From Euglena gracilis (taxonomy: Eukaryota > Euglenida > Euglenophyceae > Euglenales), in assembly GCA_039621445.1 (NCBI GenBank), contig CP154954.1, positions 53,171,357 through 53,235,356 of the forward strand: a DNA stretch of 64,000 bases, given 5' to 3'. Numbering within the stretch: position 1 is the first letter of the stretch; every line of letters begins with the position of its first letter. Shown one piece after another: positions 60,001 through 64,000 of the stretch. Made by a program: the position numbers and the translations under genes. The notes beneath the pieces are model-generated. The model was not told the origin of the DNA. It made no database searches and saw only the letters and a list, made by a program, of their open reading frames with translations.

Positions 60001-62464
60001 GAGATTTTTTGTGAAAAAAATGTGGTTTTCCATCAAAAAATCATGTCTTTTGGGTTCATTTTTCAAAAAAATTTCAAAATTATTTCTGGCCAAAATCCCC
60101 GTTTTCCCGAAATCGGTGAAAATGCTGTGGTGGGTGGGGGGGGGGGGTCGACCCCCCCCCACCTCCTGGGTGGGGGGTCGTCCACCCCCCCCACCAGGCC
60201 TTCCCGTTCTGCCCTGCCCCCCCCCTGAAGTCCCTTTTTTGGGGGCACCCCCCAGAAAGTTGCATTTTTTTCCTGTCATCAGACCAACGCCCCTGTGGAC
60301 GTTGTCAAACCCTGGAAGTGACTTTCCATTTGCAATTGTCCTGGCATCACCCAGGGTCTTTGGTTATTGGTCAAGGAGTTGTGGACCGAAGTTGAGAATT
60401 TTACAACTCAGTGAGCAACAACTCAGCGAACTGCAGTTGCTTCCCACGAGGATTTTGTTCTGTTTTCGGTGTTCATGAGGTCGAAAAAAATTTACACCAT
60501 ACACAGTGTGAAAAAAATTCAGGATTCTGGACAGAAGTGCCGAAAAAATTTTTGTCCTTTTTTGACCAAAAAAGTCCTCGTCGGTGCTACTCGCCACCCC
60601 ATCCGACGTGCGCCTTCTGGGGGAACTCCCTCCGCGGGGTACACCGAGCACCCAAAGATCTTCCAAGACCACCAGCCTGCGTCACACTTTCAGGTATAAT
60701 TGAAATTTTCTTGGGTAGTAGCGTCATCTTTGCATCTCAGAACAAGGATACGTTTGTTGTGTGACGAACTGATATTGCATGTAAGTTCCATCCGTTCACA
60801 TCTTCCCGAAGATGCGGATGGGCGGGCGCTTCTGGCGGCTGATGCAGCTCCCCAGCATGGAGATTGTGGGAAGTTGCAAGGCACCGGGATTCGTGTGGTG
60901 GTGATCCCAAAGAATATGACCCATGTTTTCCAACCTGCGGACCAATTTGTGATCGCTTGTTTGAAGGCATACACACAAGATGCATGGGTTGGAAGATATA
61001 TTTGCCAAGCATTCTAATGATGAAGCCCTGGCTGAAGTAATGGTGTCACATATGCCCACTTTGCGAAAGTGCAAATATGCATTTATTGCTGAAATCGTTG
61101 TTTGACTTCGGCAAAAAAAATTGCGGGTTGAGAAAAATAGTTAAACAACCAAGGAATTGCCCCTTTTTGAGCCAACAAATGCACGGAAAAAATAGGCCTG
61201 GTTCGGGGTGCCCAAAAAAATGGCTTTTTGTCACCCGTGACTTCCCCCTGTGACCCCCCCCCCCGACCAACTCCAGCCTCTCTATCTGTCAAACAACGTC
61301 ATCAGCAATTGACTGCCTCTCTGCCGCCATCATCCGTCGCTCTTGGGATGCCACTGGCATTCTGCGCTCCCTCTGGGCCAATGTCCCGTCTGTTCAGCCG
61401 ATGCTGGAGACCAGGCTTTTTTAAGAGGGTTTTTTTTATGCTTGCTATTAAAATTTGTTTTTTTTTATGCAATTTTGCCTTTCCGGGTGTTTGCCTTCTG
61501 GGGAATTTGCAGGGAAGCCTGATGGAAGTCATGCAAGCCACACTTCAGCCAGAAACCCTATATCCCTGTGAGTGTGGTGTACAAACTGCCCGAAAATGTG
61601 TTGTTTGTGCATCTCATGTGTGTGACAGCTGTTTTCCTGACCACTCATCTGTAGTCTGCCCCCCTAGACAATGGACAGAGTCCGTTGCCTTTGATGGCGC
61701 TTCATGTCTTCTGTTTCCTTGGAACAAAGAGGCGTCGGAAAGCTGCAGTGGGAGAAAATTACGGGAAAAAAATTCGGGAAAATTGTGGCACTTTCCCAAA
61801 ATTTTAGCTTCCCGTAATTTTTGCTCAGACTGCAATATCTGCCTGCTGGCAAGCCAAGTCAGACAACAAATTTTTTTCCTCTGAAGGCAAATAATTTTTT
61901 TGCGCAAGGCACCAGAAACGGAATTAAACCGACGAGGTTTTGACCCAAAACGGAATTAAACCGCACGCTTTTAATCCCGTTTTATAAGTACCTTGCGCTT
62001 TTAAACGCCCCCCTGTATTTGCGACATCTTGCAATACTATTTGGGATTGAAATTCTCTCAAAACATCGCAGAAGATGCAAAAGAAGTTTAAAGCTTACCA
62101 AAACAACACCTCTGCAACGCAGGAGCGAGACTTCAGATCAGATTCGCCATCTAGGTTTGCAGTCTCAATATAAGCCATCCCGTCCACATCGGAAGAGTAG
62201 ACAAGGAAAACTACAGAGGGAGGGAGATGGGGAGCATTTTTGTTGCCAAAGATTTTGCATGTCTTGCACATAGTTTTGCTGTTGATGCTGCACTCATAAT
62301 TAAAAAAATCATTGAGAAGAAGTGTTCATTTGGCCGAAAGATAGTATGATTTAAAAACTTGACAACTGTAAAAGCTGGGTAAATGCAAACACAGCAGAGA
62401 AACTTCGTATTATCATAAGAATGGTACCAGAACCAGAACGTACCAAAAGGCACATGTATTCTTG

Positions 62465-62531
<67 letters not shown>

Positions 62532-63853
62532 CATCGCAAGGAAACTCCTGGCCAGACAGCACCTTGACCAAGTCGCCCACCCGGATGTCCTTGCAGGGGA
62601 CGAGTTGGACCCTCCCATGGCGCCACACATGATAAAGAGTGTTGTTGGCAACAAAATCAGCTCGGTGTCGTTGAAGGTCGTCATACCCTGGCATTGAGAG
62701 GAAGTGTAAACGTTTCAAAATCTTTCAAAAAGATAAACCATTATCCTCCATGGCAGTCTTCTGGGAAAAAAAATCGACAATGCAAGCCTTAAAGTCGTAT
62801 TCAGCCAGCCACATGCCTGCCCAGGATTTAAGCTAATAAAAATAAATTTTAAAGCCTTTCCATTTTGTCCAGACAGCCATTACGTGGAAAAAAATTCTCA
62901 TATGGTTTCTAACAGATTGCAAAAAAATAACACAGCAGCACCAATCAGGGGTTTTTTTTTAAGACCGGGGGGAGGGGGTCCCCCCCCCACCCACCCACCC
63001 CTGGCGCCCCCCGGGGAGGGGGGGGGTCCTGGGGGGACCCACAAAAAAATCGCGAAAAGTGCTAAAAATAGCGCCTTTTCAAAAAACTTCAGCCGAAAAG
63101 TGTATCCCATCCCCCCCCCCCCCGGCCAGCAACAGGGGCTGGCCTGGGGAGGGGGGGTTGTTCGGGACGCAAAAATTCTGGGCCTGGGGGGGGGGGGGGG
63201 CTCGGCCGGACCCCCCCCCCCGGGTCCACGACTAAAAAAAAATCCCAAGCCACCAATTCTATCCAAAATTAACTCCAACAGGGGCGTTTAGCCCCAAAAT
63301 AACTAACTAAACACTAAGAACTAAAAATTAAGTTCCTGTTTGCATGAAGGAGCGTCTTGTTTGCAAGGTTACCCAAACCACGCACAACATCTCTTCGAAC
63401 ACAAAGCAGGTCATGGACGTTCCATGGTAATCTCAGTTAGGGCCACGGCATTTAAGAGCGGGGGAGTGGGAAGGGAGTGCCAGGGGGTGGAACTGCCTTG
63501 AAATTTGTGGCCAGCCATAGCAGACCGGTACAGAAAAAATGCTGAATGGACAGGAGTAATACACGTTGCCTGCAGAAAGTGGACCGTTGGCTCGGTTTGA
63601 CTTCCAAGCCATCCATCTGTTTCCCAGTCCAATGGAAATAGACAGGCCATCTAAAAAAAATTCACGATGTTTTTCAACCACAGCATAACTTTCATCGCAT
63701 CTCATGGTATGAAACCGGGTAATGCGCTCACAAAACAAACCTTCTTTTGCTGCAGTGAGCAAGAAAGCCAAAGCCAAAGGCAACAAAGTGCTGATGGGAC
63801 TCACTGGAGCAATGACAGGTATGAATTGTAAACAGGCTACCAACAAAAAATAC
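38944..63853 (-). CDS. P4-ATPase phospholipid flippase gene, ALA2-like; right-contig copy, exons E1-E25
   Basis: P4-ATPases are multi-helix membrane pumps that use ATP to move phospholipids from the outer to the cytosolic leaflet, usually with a CDC50-type partner. I joined 25 minus-strand exons by protein similarity and splice phase. In order they give two helices and the start of the actuator domain (E1-E3), M3 and M4 (E6, E7), the DKTGTLT phosphorylation site (E9), the nucleotide-binding domain (E10-E14), TGDK (E15/E16), GDGGNDV (E20) and M5 to M9 (E22-E25). Details such as [21 protein letters not shown] and AHPRLYR recall plant ALA2 more than the ATP8A or ATP11 groups. The N-terminus lies outside the window. 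The 3' end (E26) falls left of this contig's start and is seen only in the other copy. E4/E5, E17 and the E18 donor are the least certain parts. Introns hold transposons and simple repeats. Family assignment is firm; the subfamily is inferred from memory. Confidence 0.93.
39784..39916 (-). CDS. P4-ATPase exon E24 (M8)
   Basis: Encodes [20 protein letters not shown], then [17 protein letters not shown], a helix with the spacing of M8. Acceptor TCTCAG|G, donor CAG|GTGCGT. One Val/Ile difference from the left copy. Confidence 0.92.
40005..40200 (-). CDS. P4-ATPase exon E23 (M6-M7)
   Basis: Encodes [31 protein letters not shown] and [18 protein letters not shown], ending in a helix. Matches the end of M6, the P4 loop naming the next pair (HPxLY) and M7. 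Acceptor ACGCAG|GG, donor GG|GTGTGT. One Gly/Ser difference from the left copy. Confidence 0.95.
41708..41840 (-). CDS. P4-ATPase exon E22 (M5-M6)
   Basis: Encodes [20 protein letters not shown], then [16 protein letters not shown]. Typical of M5 and M6, with the FYKS motif. Acceptor CCCCAG, donor AATG|GTGTGA. Identical in the left copy. Confidence 0.95.
42452..42517 (-). CDS. P4-ATPase exon E21
   Basis: A 66-bp exon encoding [20 protein letters not shown] plus YQ, the P4 motif YSIxxFxxLxxLLLVHGxxSY before M5. Acceptor TTGCAG, donor CAG|GTTGGG. Identical in the left copy. Confidence 0.95.
43156..43302 (-). CDS. P4-ATPase exon E20 (GDGGNDV hinge)
   Basis: Encodes [20 protein letters not shown], then [17 protein letters not shown]. 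GDGxNDV coordinates Mg2+ in the phosphorylation domain. Acceptor CGGCAG|GCG, donor GAC|GTGTGC. All differences from the left copy that I found are synonymous. Confidence 0.98.
43397..43478 (-). CDS. P4-ATPase exon E19 (AVVCCRTTP)
   Basis: Encodes [20 protein letters not shown], then TPPIK, the P4 signature (A(V/I)xCCRxxP) before the hinge. Acceptor CGGCAG|G, donor AAG|GTGTGC. Identical in the left copy. Confidence 0.95.
44071..44293. mobile_element. C/G-run MITE with TA target site, present in the right copy only
   Basis: Starts AACCCCCCCCAAATAACACC and ends with its inverted form, flanked by TA on each side. The left copy at the same place reads CCAACTACTGC with a single TA. Internally it repeats AAATAACACC plus C runs several times. 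The TA duplication suggests a Tc1/mariner-type mobiliser. Confidence 0.85.
44679..44870 (-). CDS. P4-ATPase exon E18
   Basis: Encodes [20 protein letters not shown], then [13 protein letters not shown], matching the ALVIDGxxLxxAL region. Acceptor CTCCAG|G. The donor GG|GTGGAC is chosen because it is in phase with E19; GTGTTG and GTATGT upstream are alternatives. This is the least conserved exon between the copies: [10 protein letters not shown] here, [10 protein letters not shown] in the left copy. Confidence 0.85.
45592..45731 (-). CDS. P4-ATPase exon E17 (variable insert, tentative)
   Basis: A GC-rich 140-bp block between CCCGCAG and GTATGC. Phase 0 gives a Pro/Arg-rich peptide ending STPPTDDEL that joins in phase with both E16 and E18. 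P4-ATPases have a poorly conserved segment here. Another frame makes the one difference between the copies silent, so the frame is not settled. Confidence 0.5.
47030..47100 (-). CDS. P4-ATPase exon E16 (TGDK)
   Basis: Encodes [20 protein letters not shown]. The TGD motif spans the E15/E16 junction. The donor TCTG|GTGTGG is the best phase-0 choice. Two synonymous changes and one Ser/Asn change relative to the left copy. Confidence 0.93.
47195..47284 (-). CDS. P4-ATPase exon E15 (IEDRLQ)
   Basis: Joins E14 to give [20 protein letters not shown], then GITLWMLT; with E16 this completes TGDK. Very close to the ALA2-type IEDRLQDGVPETI. Acceptor ACACAG|CG, donor ACAG|GTCTGC. Identical in the left copy. 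Confidence 0.96.
48100..48231 (-). CDS. P4-ATPase exon E14
   Basis: Encodes [17 protein letters not shown] and [11 protein letters not shown], matching the EYxEWxxxYxxA...LEKDLxLLG stretch of flippases. Acceptor CCCCAG|TG, donor GGAG|GTGGCG. Identical in the left copy. Confidence 0.95.
49031..49740. repeat. hexanucleotide inverted-repeat microsatellite
   Basis: The left half is TATCAA and then TATATC units (49039-49310). The right half is GATATG and then GATATA units (49320-49572), the reverse complement of the left half, followed by degenerate GACATA-type units. The single strand could fold into a hairpin of about 250 bp. In the intron between E13 and E14. Confidence 0.9.
49817..49970 (-). 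CDS. P4-ATPase exon E13 (KGAD, GLRTLC)
   Basis: Starts [10 protein letters not shown], so K from E12 plus GAD makes the KGAD nucleotide-binding motif. Ends [13 protein letters not shown], a standard P4 segment. Acceptor TCGCAG|GGG, donor CGGG|GTATGG. One noted synonymous difference from the left copy. Confidence 0.95.
50156..50261 (-). CDS. P4-ATPase exon E12 ([11 protein letters not shown] site)
   Basis: Encodes [16 protein letters not shown], then AITLLVK. The F(S/T)SxRKRM motif sits in the nucleotide-binding pocket. Donor AAG|GTGATG; the acceptor (CTCGAG|G) is weak and chosen for phase. Only synonymous changes relative to the left copy. Confidence 0.93.
50958..51069 (-). CDS. P4-ATPase exon E11 (SSPDEEAL)
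   Basis: Encodes [16 protein letters not shown], then [12 protein letters not shown]. Acceptor CTCCAG|GG is phase-matched to E10. The donor CG|GTGCAC is chosen because it keeps the frame into E12. One synonymous difference from the left copy. Confidence 0.9.
51170..51557. mobile_element. MITE with CCGGGGG ends, right copy
   Basis: Counterpart of 27353-27738 with a few single-base differences. Confidence 0.6.
51670..51944. mobile_element. foldback MITE, same family as 13562, right copy
   Basis: Counterpart of 27851-28131 with small indels. The right end has decayed to GGGGATGCC. Confidence 0.78.
52245..52441. mobile_element. short element with GTGTCAACGACAC ends, right copy
   Basis: Counterpart of 28459-28653; the extra GTGTCGTTGACAC outside the left end is disrupted here. 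Confidence 0.55.
52775..52890 (-). CDS. P4-ATPase exon E10 (start of nucleotide-binding domain)
   Basis: Encodes [20 protein letters not shown] and VYH. Donor CACG|GTGTGC joins E11 to give [13 protein letters not shown], the P4 form of the SPDE motif. Acceptor CCCCAG|TGAG. One Asp/Asn difference from the left copy in the variable LG(D/N)GDEG stretch. Confidence 0.93.
53012..53178 (-). CDS. P4-ATPase exon E9 (DKTGTLT phosphorylation site)
   Basis: Encodes [20 protein letters not shown], then [14 protein letters not shown]. The Asp of DKTGTLT is the residue phosphorylated in each cycle. Acceptor CCTCAG|GAT, donor GACAG|GTGTCC. One synonymous change from the left copy. Confidence 0.97.
53282..53395 (-). 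CDS. P4-ATPase exon E8 (post-M4)
   Basis: Encodes [20 protein letters not shown], then YDEATDTPA and AIAE. This is the stretch linking M4 to the phosphorylation domain in P4-ATPases. Acceptor ATCAG|GTG, donor GAG|GTGTTG. Identical in the left copy. Confidence 0.95.
53826..53939 (-). CDS. P4-ATPase exon E7 (M4)
   Basis: Encodes DQWYLCRPE, then a helix ending SVMIPISFK. The PISxK/L motif in M4 is specific to P4-ATPases and lines the lipid path. Acceptor CTGCAG, donor AAG|GTGTTG. One amino-acid difference between the copies: Cys here, Ser in the left copy, in WYL(C/S)RP. Confidence 0.95.
54697..54804 (-). CDS. P4-ATPase exon E6 (M3)
   Basis: Encodes [20 protein letters not shown] and the rest of a membrane helix, ending YLAFEE. 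This matches M3 and the short basic stretch before it. Acceptor GGCAG|GCC, donor GAGGAG|GTGCCT. One synonymous difference from the left copy. Confidence 0.92.
55541..55555 (-). CDS. candidate 15-bp P4-ATPase microexon
   Basis: Between TGTCCAG and GTAATG lies CTGTCCAAAGGGATG (LSKGM), in phase 0 with both neighbours. Inserted, it gives [16 protein letters not shown], restoring part of the linker that other flippases have before M3. The left copy encodes LPKGM. Nothing but spacing and phase supports it. Confidence 0.25.
55614..55668. repeat. AT-rich microsatellite, right copy
   Basis: Counterpart of 31814-31866. Confidence 0.85.
56075..56147 (-). CDS. P4-ATPase exon E5 (LRNTDW)
   Basis: Encodes [22 protein letters not shown], the conserved segment between the actuator domain and M3. 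The donor is either ACAG|GTGTGC or GGT|GTGCTC; only the second keeps phase with the next exon. The acceptor could be CACCAG or, seven bases later, AACAG. Identical in the left copy. Confidence 0.85.
57001..57062. repeat. CAG/CAA trinucleotide repeat, right copy
   Basis: Counterpart of 33187-33252, essentially identical. Confidence 0.85.
57732..57870 (-). CDS. P4-ATPase exon E4 (actuator domain, 3' part)
   Basis: Encodes [19 protein letters not shown], matching the LYTFxG...EEIPL segment of P4-ATPases. Acceptor CTCACAG|GTTACG is in phase with E3. The 3' boundary is uncertain: the GT used here (A|GTCATG) does not give a phase matching E5, so a different donor or a small missed exon is possible. 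Confidence 0.75.
58478..58793. mobile_element. hAT-like MITE, present in the right copy only
   Basis: Ends CATGCTTGTGCTTA and, inverted, CAGGCTTGTGCTTA (13 of 14). Flanked by GTTTCGAA at 58470-58477 and 58794-58801. The left copy has the unfilled site (GTCTCGAG). The interior has palindromes GCCTGCCCCTAGCAGGCAC and GGCGCCTTCGGCGCC among long G and C runs. Confidence 0.9.
59591..59720 (+). pseudogene. EF-1alpha exon fragment inside transposon, right copy
   Basis: After TTCCAG the exon reads [20 protein letters not shown], then [20 protein letters not shown] and TDQ, ending CAG|GTGAGC. This is domain 2-3 of eukaryotic translation elongation factor 1-alpha, which delivers aminoacyl-tRNA to the ribosome. 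No adjoining EF-1alpha exons were found. KDICRG replaces the near-invariant KDIRRG, and three amino-acid changes separate the two copies, so it is decaying and not a working gene. Confidence 0.85.
60700..61017 (+). pseudogene. DDE transposase remnant, right copy
   Basis: Same block as 36445-36978 ([10 protein letters not shown], then [13 protein letters not shown]). Small indels shift the frame soon after CLKA and upstream of CDELILH, so it is shorter than the left copy. The two copies of the element differ more than the flippase exons do. Confidence 0.72.
61512..61668 (+). pseudogene. Cys-rich (zinc-finger-like) segment of the transposon
   Basis: Reads [17 protein letters not shown], then [17 protein letters not shown]: a pattern C-x-C-x7-C-x2-C-x4-C-x2-CF-x2-H. 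Cys-rich tails of this kind occur at the end of several DDE transposases. It follows an AG acceptor near 61511. The left copy is cut by the gap partway through. Confidence 0.45.
62110..62210 (-). CDS. P4-ATPase exon E3 (actuator loop, DGES)
   Basis: Encodes [17 protein letters not shown]. This is the dephosphorylation loop, which in P4-ATPases normally reads DGET; here Thr is Ser, while the catalytic Glu is kept. Acceptor CTGTAG|TT, donor GAG|GTGTTG. Found only in the right contig because the left contig stops before it. Confidence 0.93.
62467..62531. repeat. (CA)n/(GT)n microsatellite at an intron start
   Basis: About 65 bp of CA repeats on the plus strand. On the gene's strand they are GT repeats that begin at the first base of the E2-E3 intron. 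Confidence 0.95.
62532..62687 (-). CDS. P4-ATPase exon E2 (actuator domain)
   Basis: Encodes [15 protein letters not shown], then [11 protein letters not shown] and EFPCD, all hallmarks of the start of the P4 actuator domain. Acceptor is TGCCAG|GG. The donor GATG|GTGTGT opens directly into a (GT)n microsatellite, so several GT dinucleotides lie next to the splice site. Joining to E3 restores [11 protein letters not shown]. Confidence 0.92.
62946..63249. mobile_element. hAT-like MITE, same family as 3199
   Basis: Left end CAGGGGTTTTTTTTT; the right end has decayed (TCCCAAG in place of CCCCTG). Flanks GCACCAAT and CCACCAAT match at 7 of 8. It shares with 3199-3493 the GACC plus G-run start, an internal AAAAATAGC block and a CGGCCGGACCC block. 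Lies in the intron between E1 and E2. Confidence 0.75.
63741..63853 (-). CDS. P4-ATPase exon E1 (first membrane helices)
   Basis: Translation starts [19 protein letters not shown], then a second hydrophobic stretch ending LLTAAKEG, matching the first pair of P4-ATPase helices. Acceptor is GCAG before GTATTT at 63853; donor is GAAG|GTTTGT. It ends in phase 1 and joins E2 to make [13 protein letters not shown], the expected start of the actuator domain. This is the most 5' exon in the window. Confidence 0.9.
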
Positions 63854-64000
63854 CTGCATGAAAGGTTGCAGTCAGACAGAACTTATATCAAACATTGAAT
63901 TACTTTGGACATTGAAATACAAAAAAGGGAAATTCAAAACAAATGGATGTGAGATTGGTAGATTATTGAGGTAAAAAGCTAAAAGCATTTTTTATCAATG
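63854..64000. other. intron upstream of E1
   Basis: AT-rich sequence ending in a TTTCATGCAG acceptor for E1 on the minus strand. The exon with the start codon lies beyond the window. Confidence 0.7.

Larger units (their letters stand above)
37494..61608. repeat. right copy of the ~25 kb duplicated block
   Basis: Starts at the first base after the N run, equivalent to 12435. Position 61608 is equivalent to 37480, the last base before the N run. Sequence right of 61608 and left of 12435 is single-copy in the window. Confidence 0.97.
59331..62015 (+). mobile_element. pogo/Tigger-like DNA transposon carrying an EF-1alpha exon
   Basis: The ends are CAGGGGAGCGTTTAAAAGCG and, inverted, CAGGGGGGCGTTTAAAAGCG (19 of 20 match), each flanked by TA, as in pogo/Tigger elements. 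Subterminal stretches repeat TTTAA(A)TTCCGTTTT and CGTCGG/CGACGAGG. Inside, on the plus strand, are an elongation factor 1-alpha exon (59591-59720), a DDE transposase remnant (60700-61017) and a Cys-rich segment (61512-61668). It lies in the flippase intron between E3 and E4, opposite in strand to the gene. The transposase frame is broken, so this copy is probably not autonomous. Confidence 0.75.

Noticed and set aside
62211-62684. Frame with a Cys-Val run over the GT repeat joined to E2
   Set aside because: The Cys-Val run is translation of the intron microsatellite; E3 joins directly at 62210.

Overview
The window is nuclear DNA from a eukaryote with large, intron-rich genes. The exons are short (66 to 196 bp), GC-rich and flanked by GT-AG splice sites. 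The introns average over 1 kb and are full of poly(A) tracts, runs of 7 to 14 G or C, simple repeats and small inverted-repeat transposons. No prokaryotic operon, tRNA or rRNA gene was seen. The main protein is closest, by my recognition, to the ALA2 branch of plant and protist phospholipid flippases. A free-living protist or alga is the best guess, but nothing in the window fixes the lineage.

Layout. One gene dominates, on the minus strand: a P4-type ATPase (aminophospholipid flippase). A run of 13 N at 37481-37493 splits the window into two contigs. The left contig from 12435 to its end (37480) and the right contig from its start (37494) to 61608 are two copies of the same ~24-25 kb. Both copies end exactly at the gap, so they look like two haplotypes of one locus placed head to tail, not a true tandem duplication. 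Collapsed, the locus reads (5' to 3' on the minus strand) 64000 to 61609 (5' exons E1-E3), then the duplicated block (E4-E25), then 12434 to 1 (E26 and a possible long C-terminal tail). The N-terminus lies beyond 64000.

The P4-ATPase exons join with consistent phase at almost every boundary. They give about 1,050 residues covering the actuator domain (DGES), M3 and M4, the DKTGTLT phosphorylation site, the nucleotide-binding domain ([12 protein letters not shown]), TGDK, GDGGNDV and the C-terminal membrane helices through M10. Substitutions between the copies are few and largely synonymous.

The introns carry mobile DNA. A pogo/Tigger-like DNA transposon (59331-62015; its other copy starts at 35197 and runs into the gap) carries a DDE transposase remnant and a spliced exon of elongation factor 1-alpha. 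Three MITE-like insertions are present in one copy and absent from the other, with clean target-site duplications. Several further foldback elements are shared by both copies. A hexanucleotide inverted repeat (49031-49740) is a potential long hairpin; the same place in the left copy (23990-25930) is filled with aperiodic sequence that may be a consensus error.

The left 11 kb holds candidate minus-strand exons rich in Ser and Pro. They share short motifs (GVTAxSPxNR, ALPGSPML, SSLSPxxR) and may encode a repetitive C-terminal tail of the flippase or a separate downstream gene.
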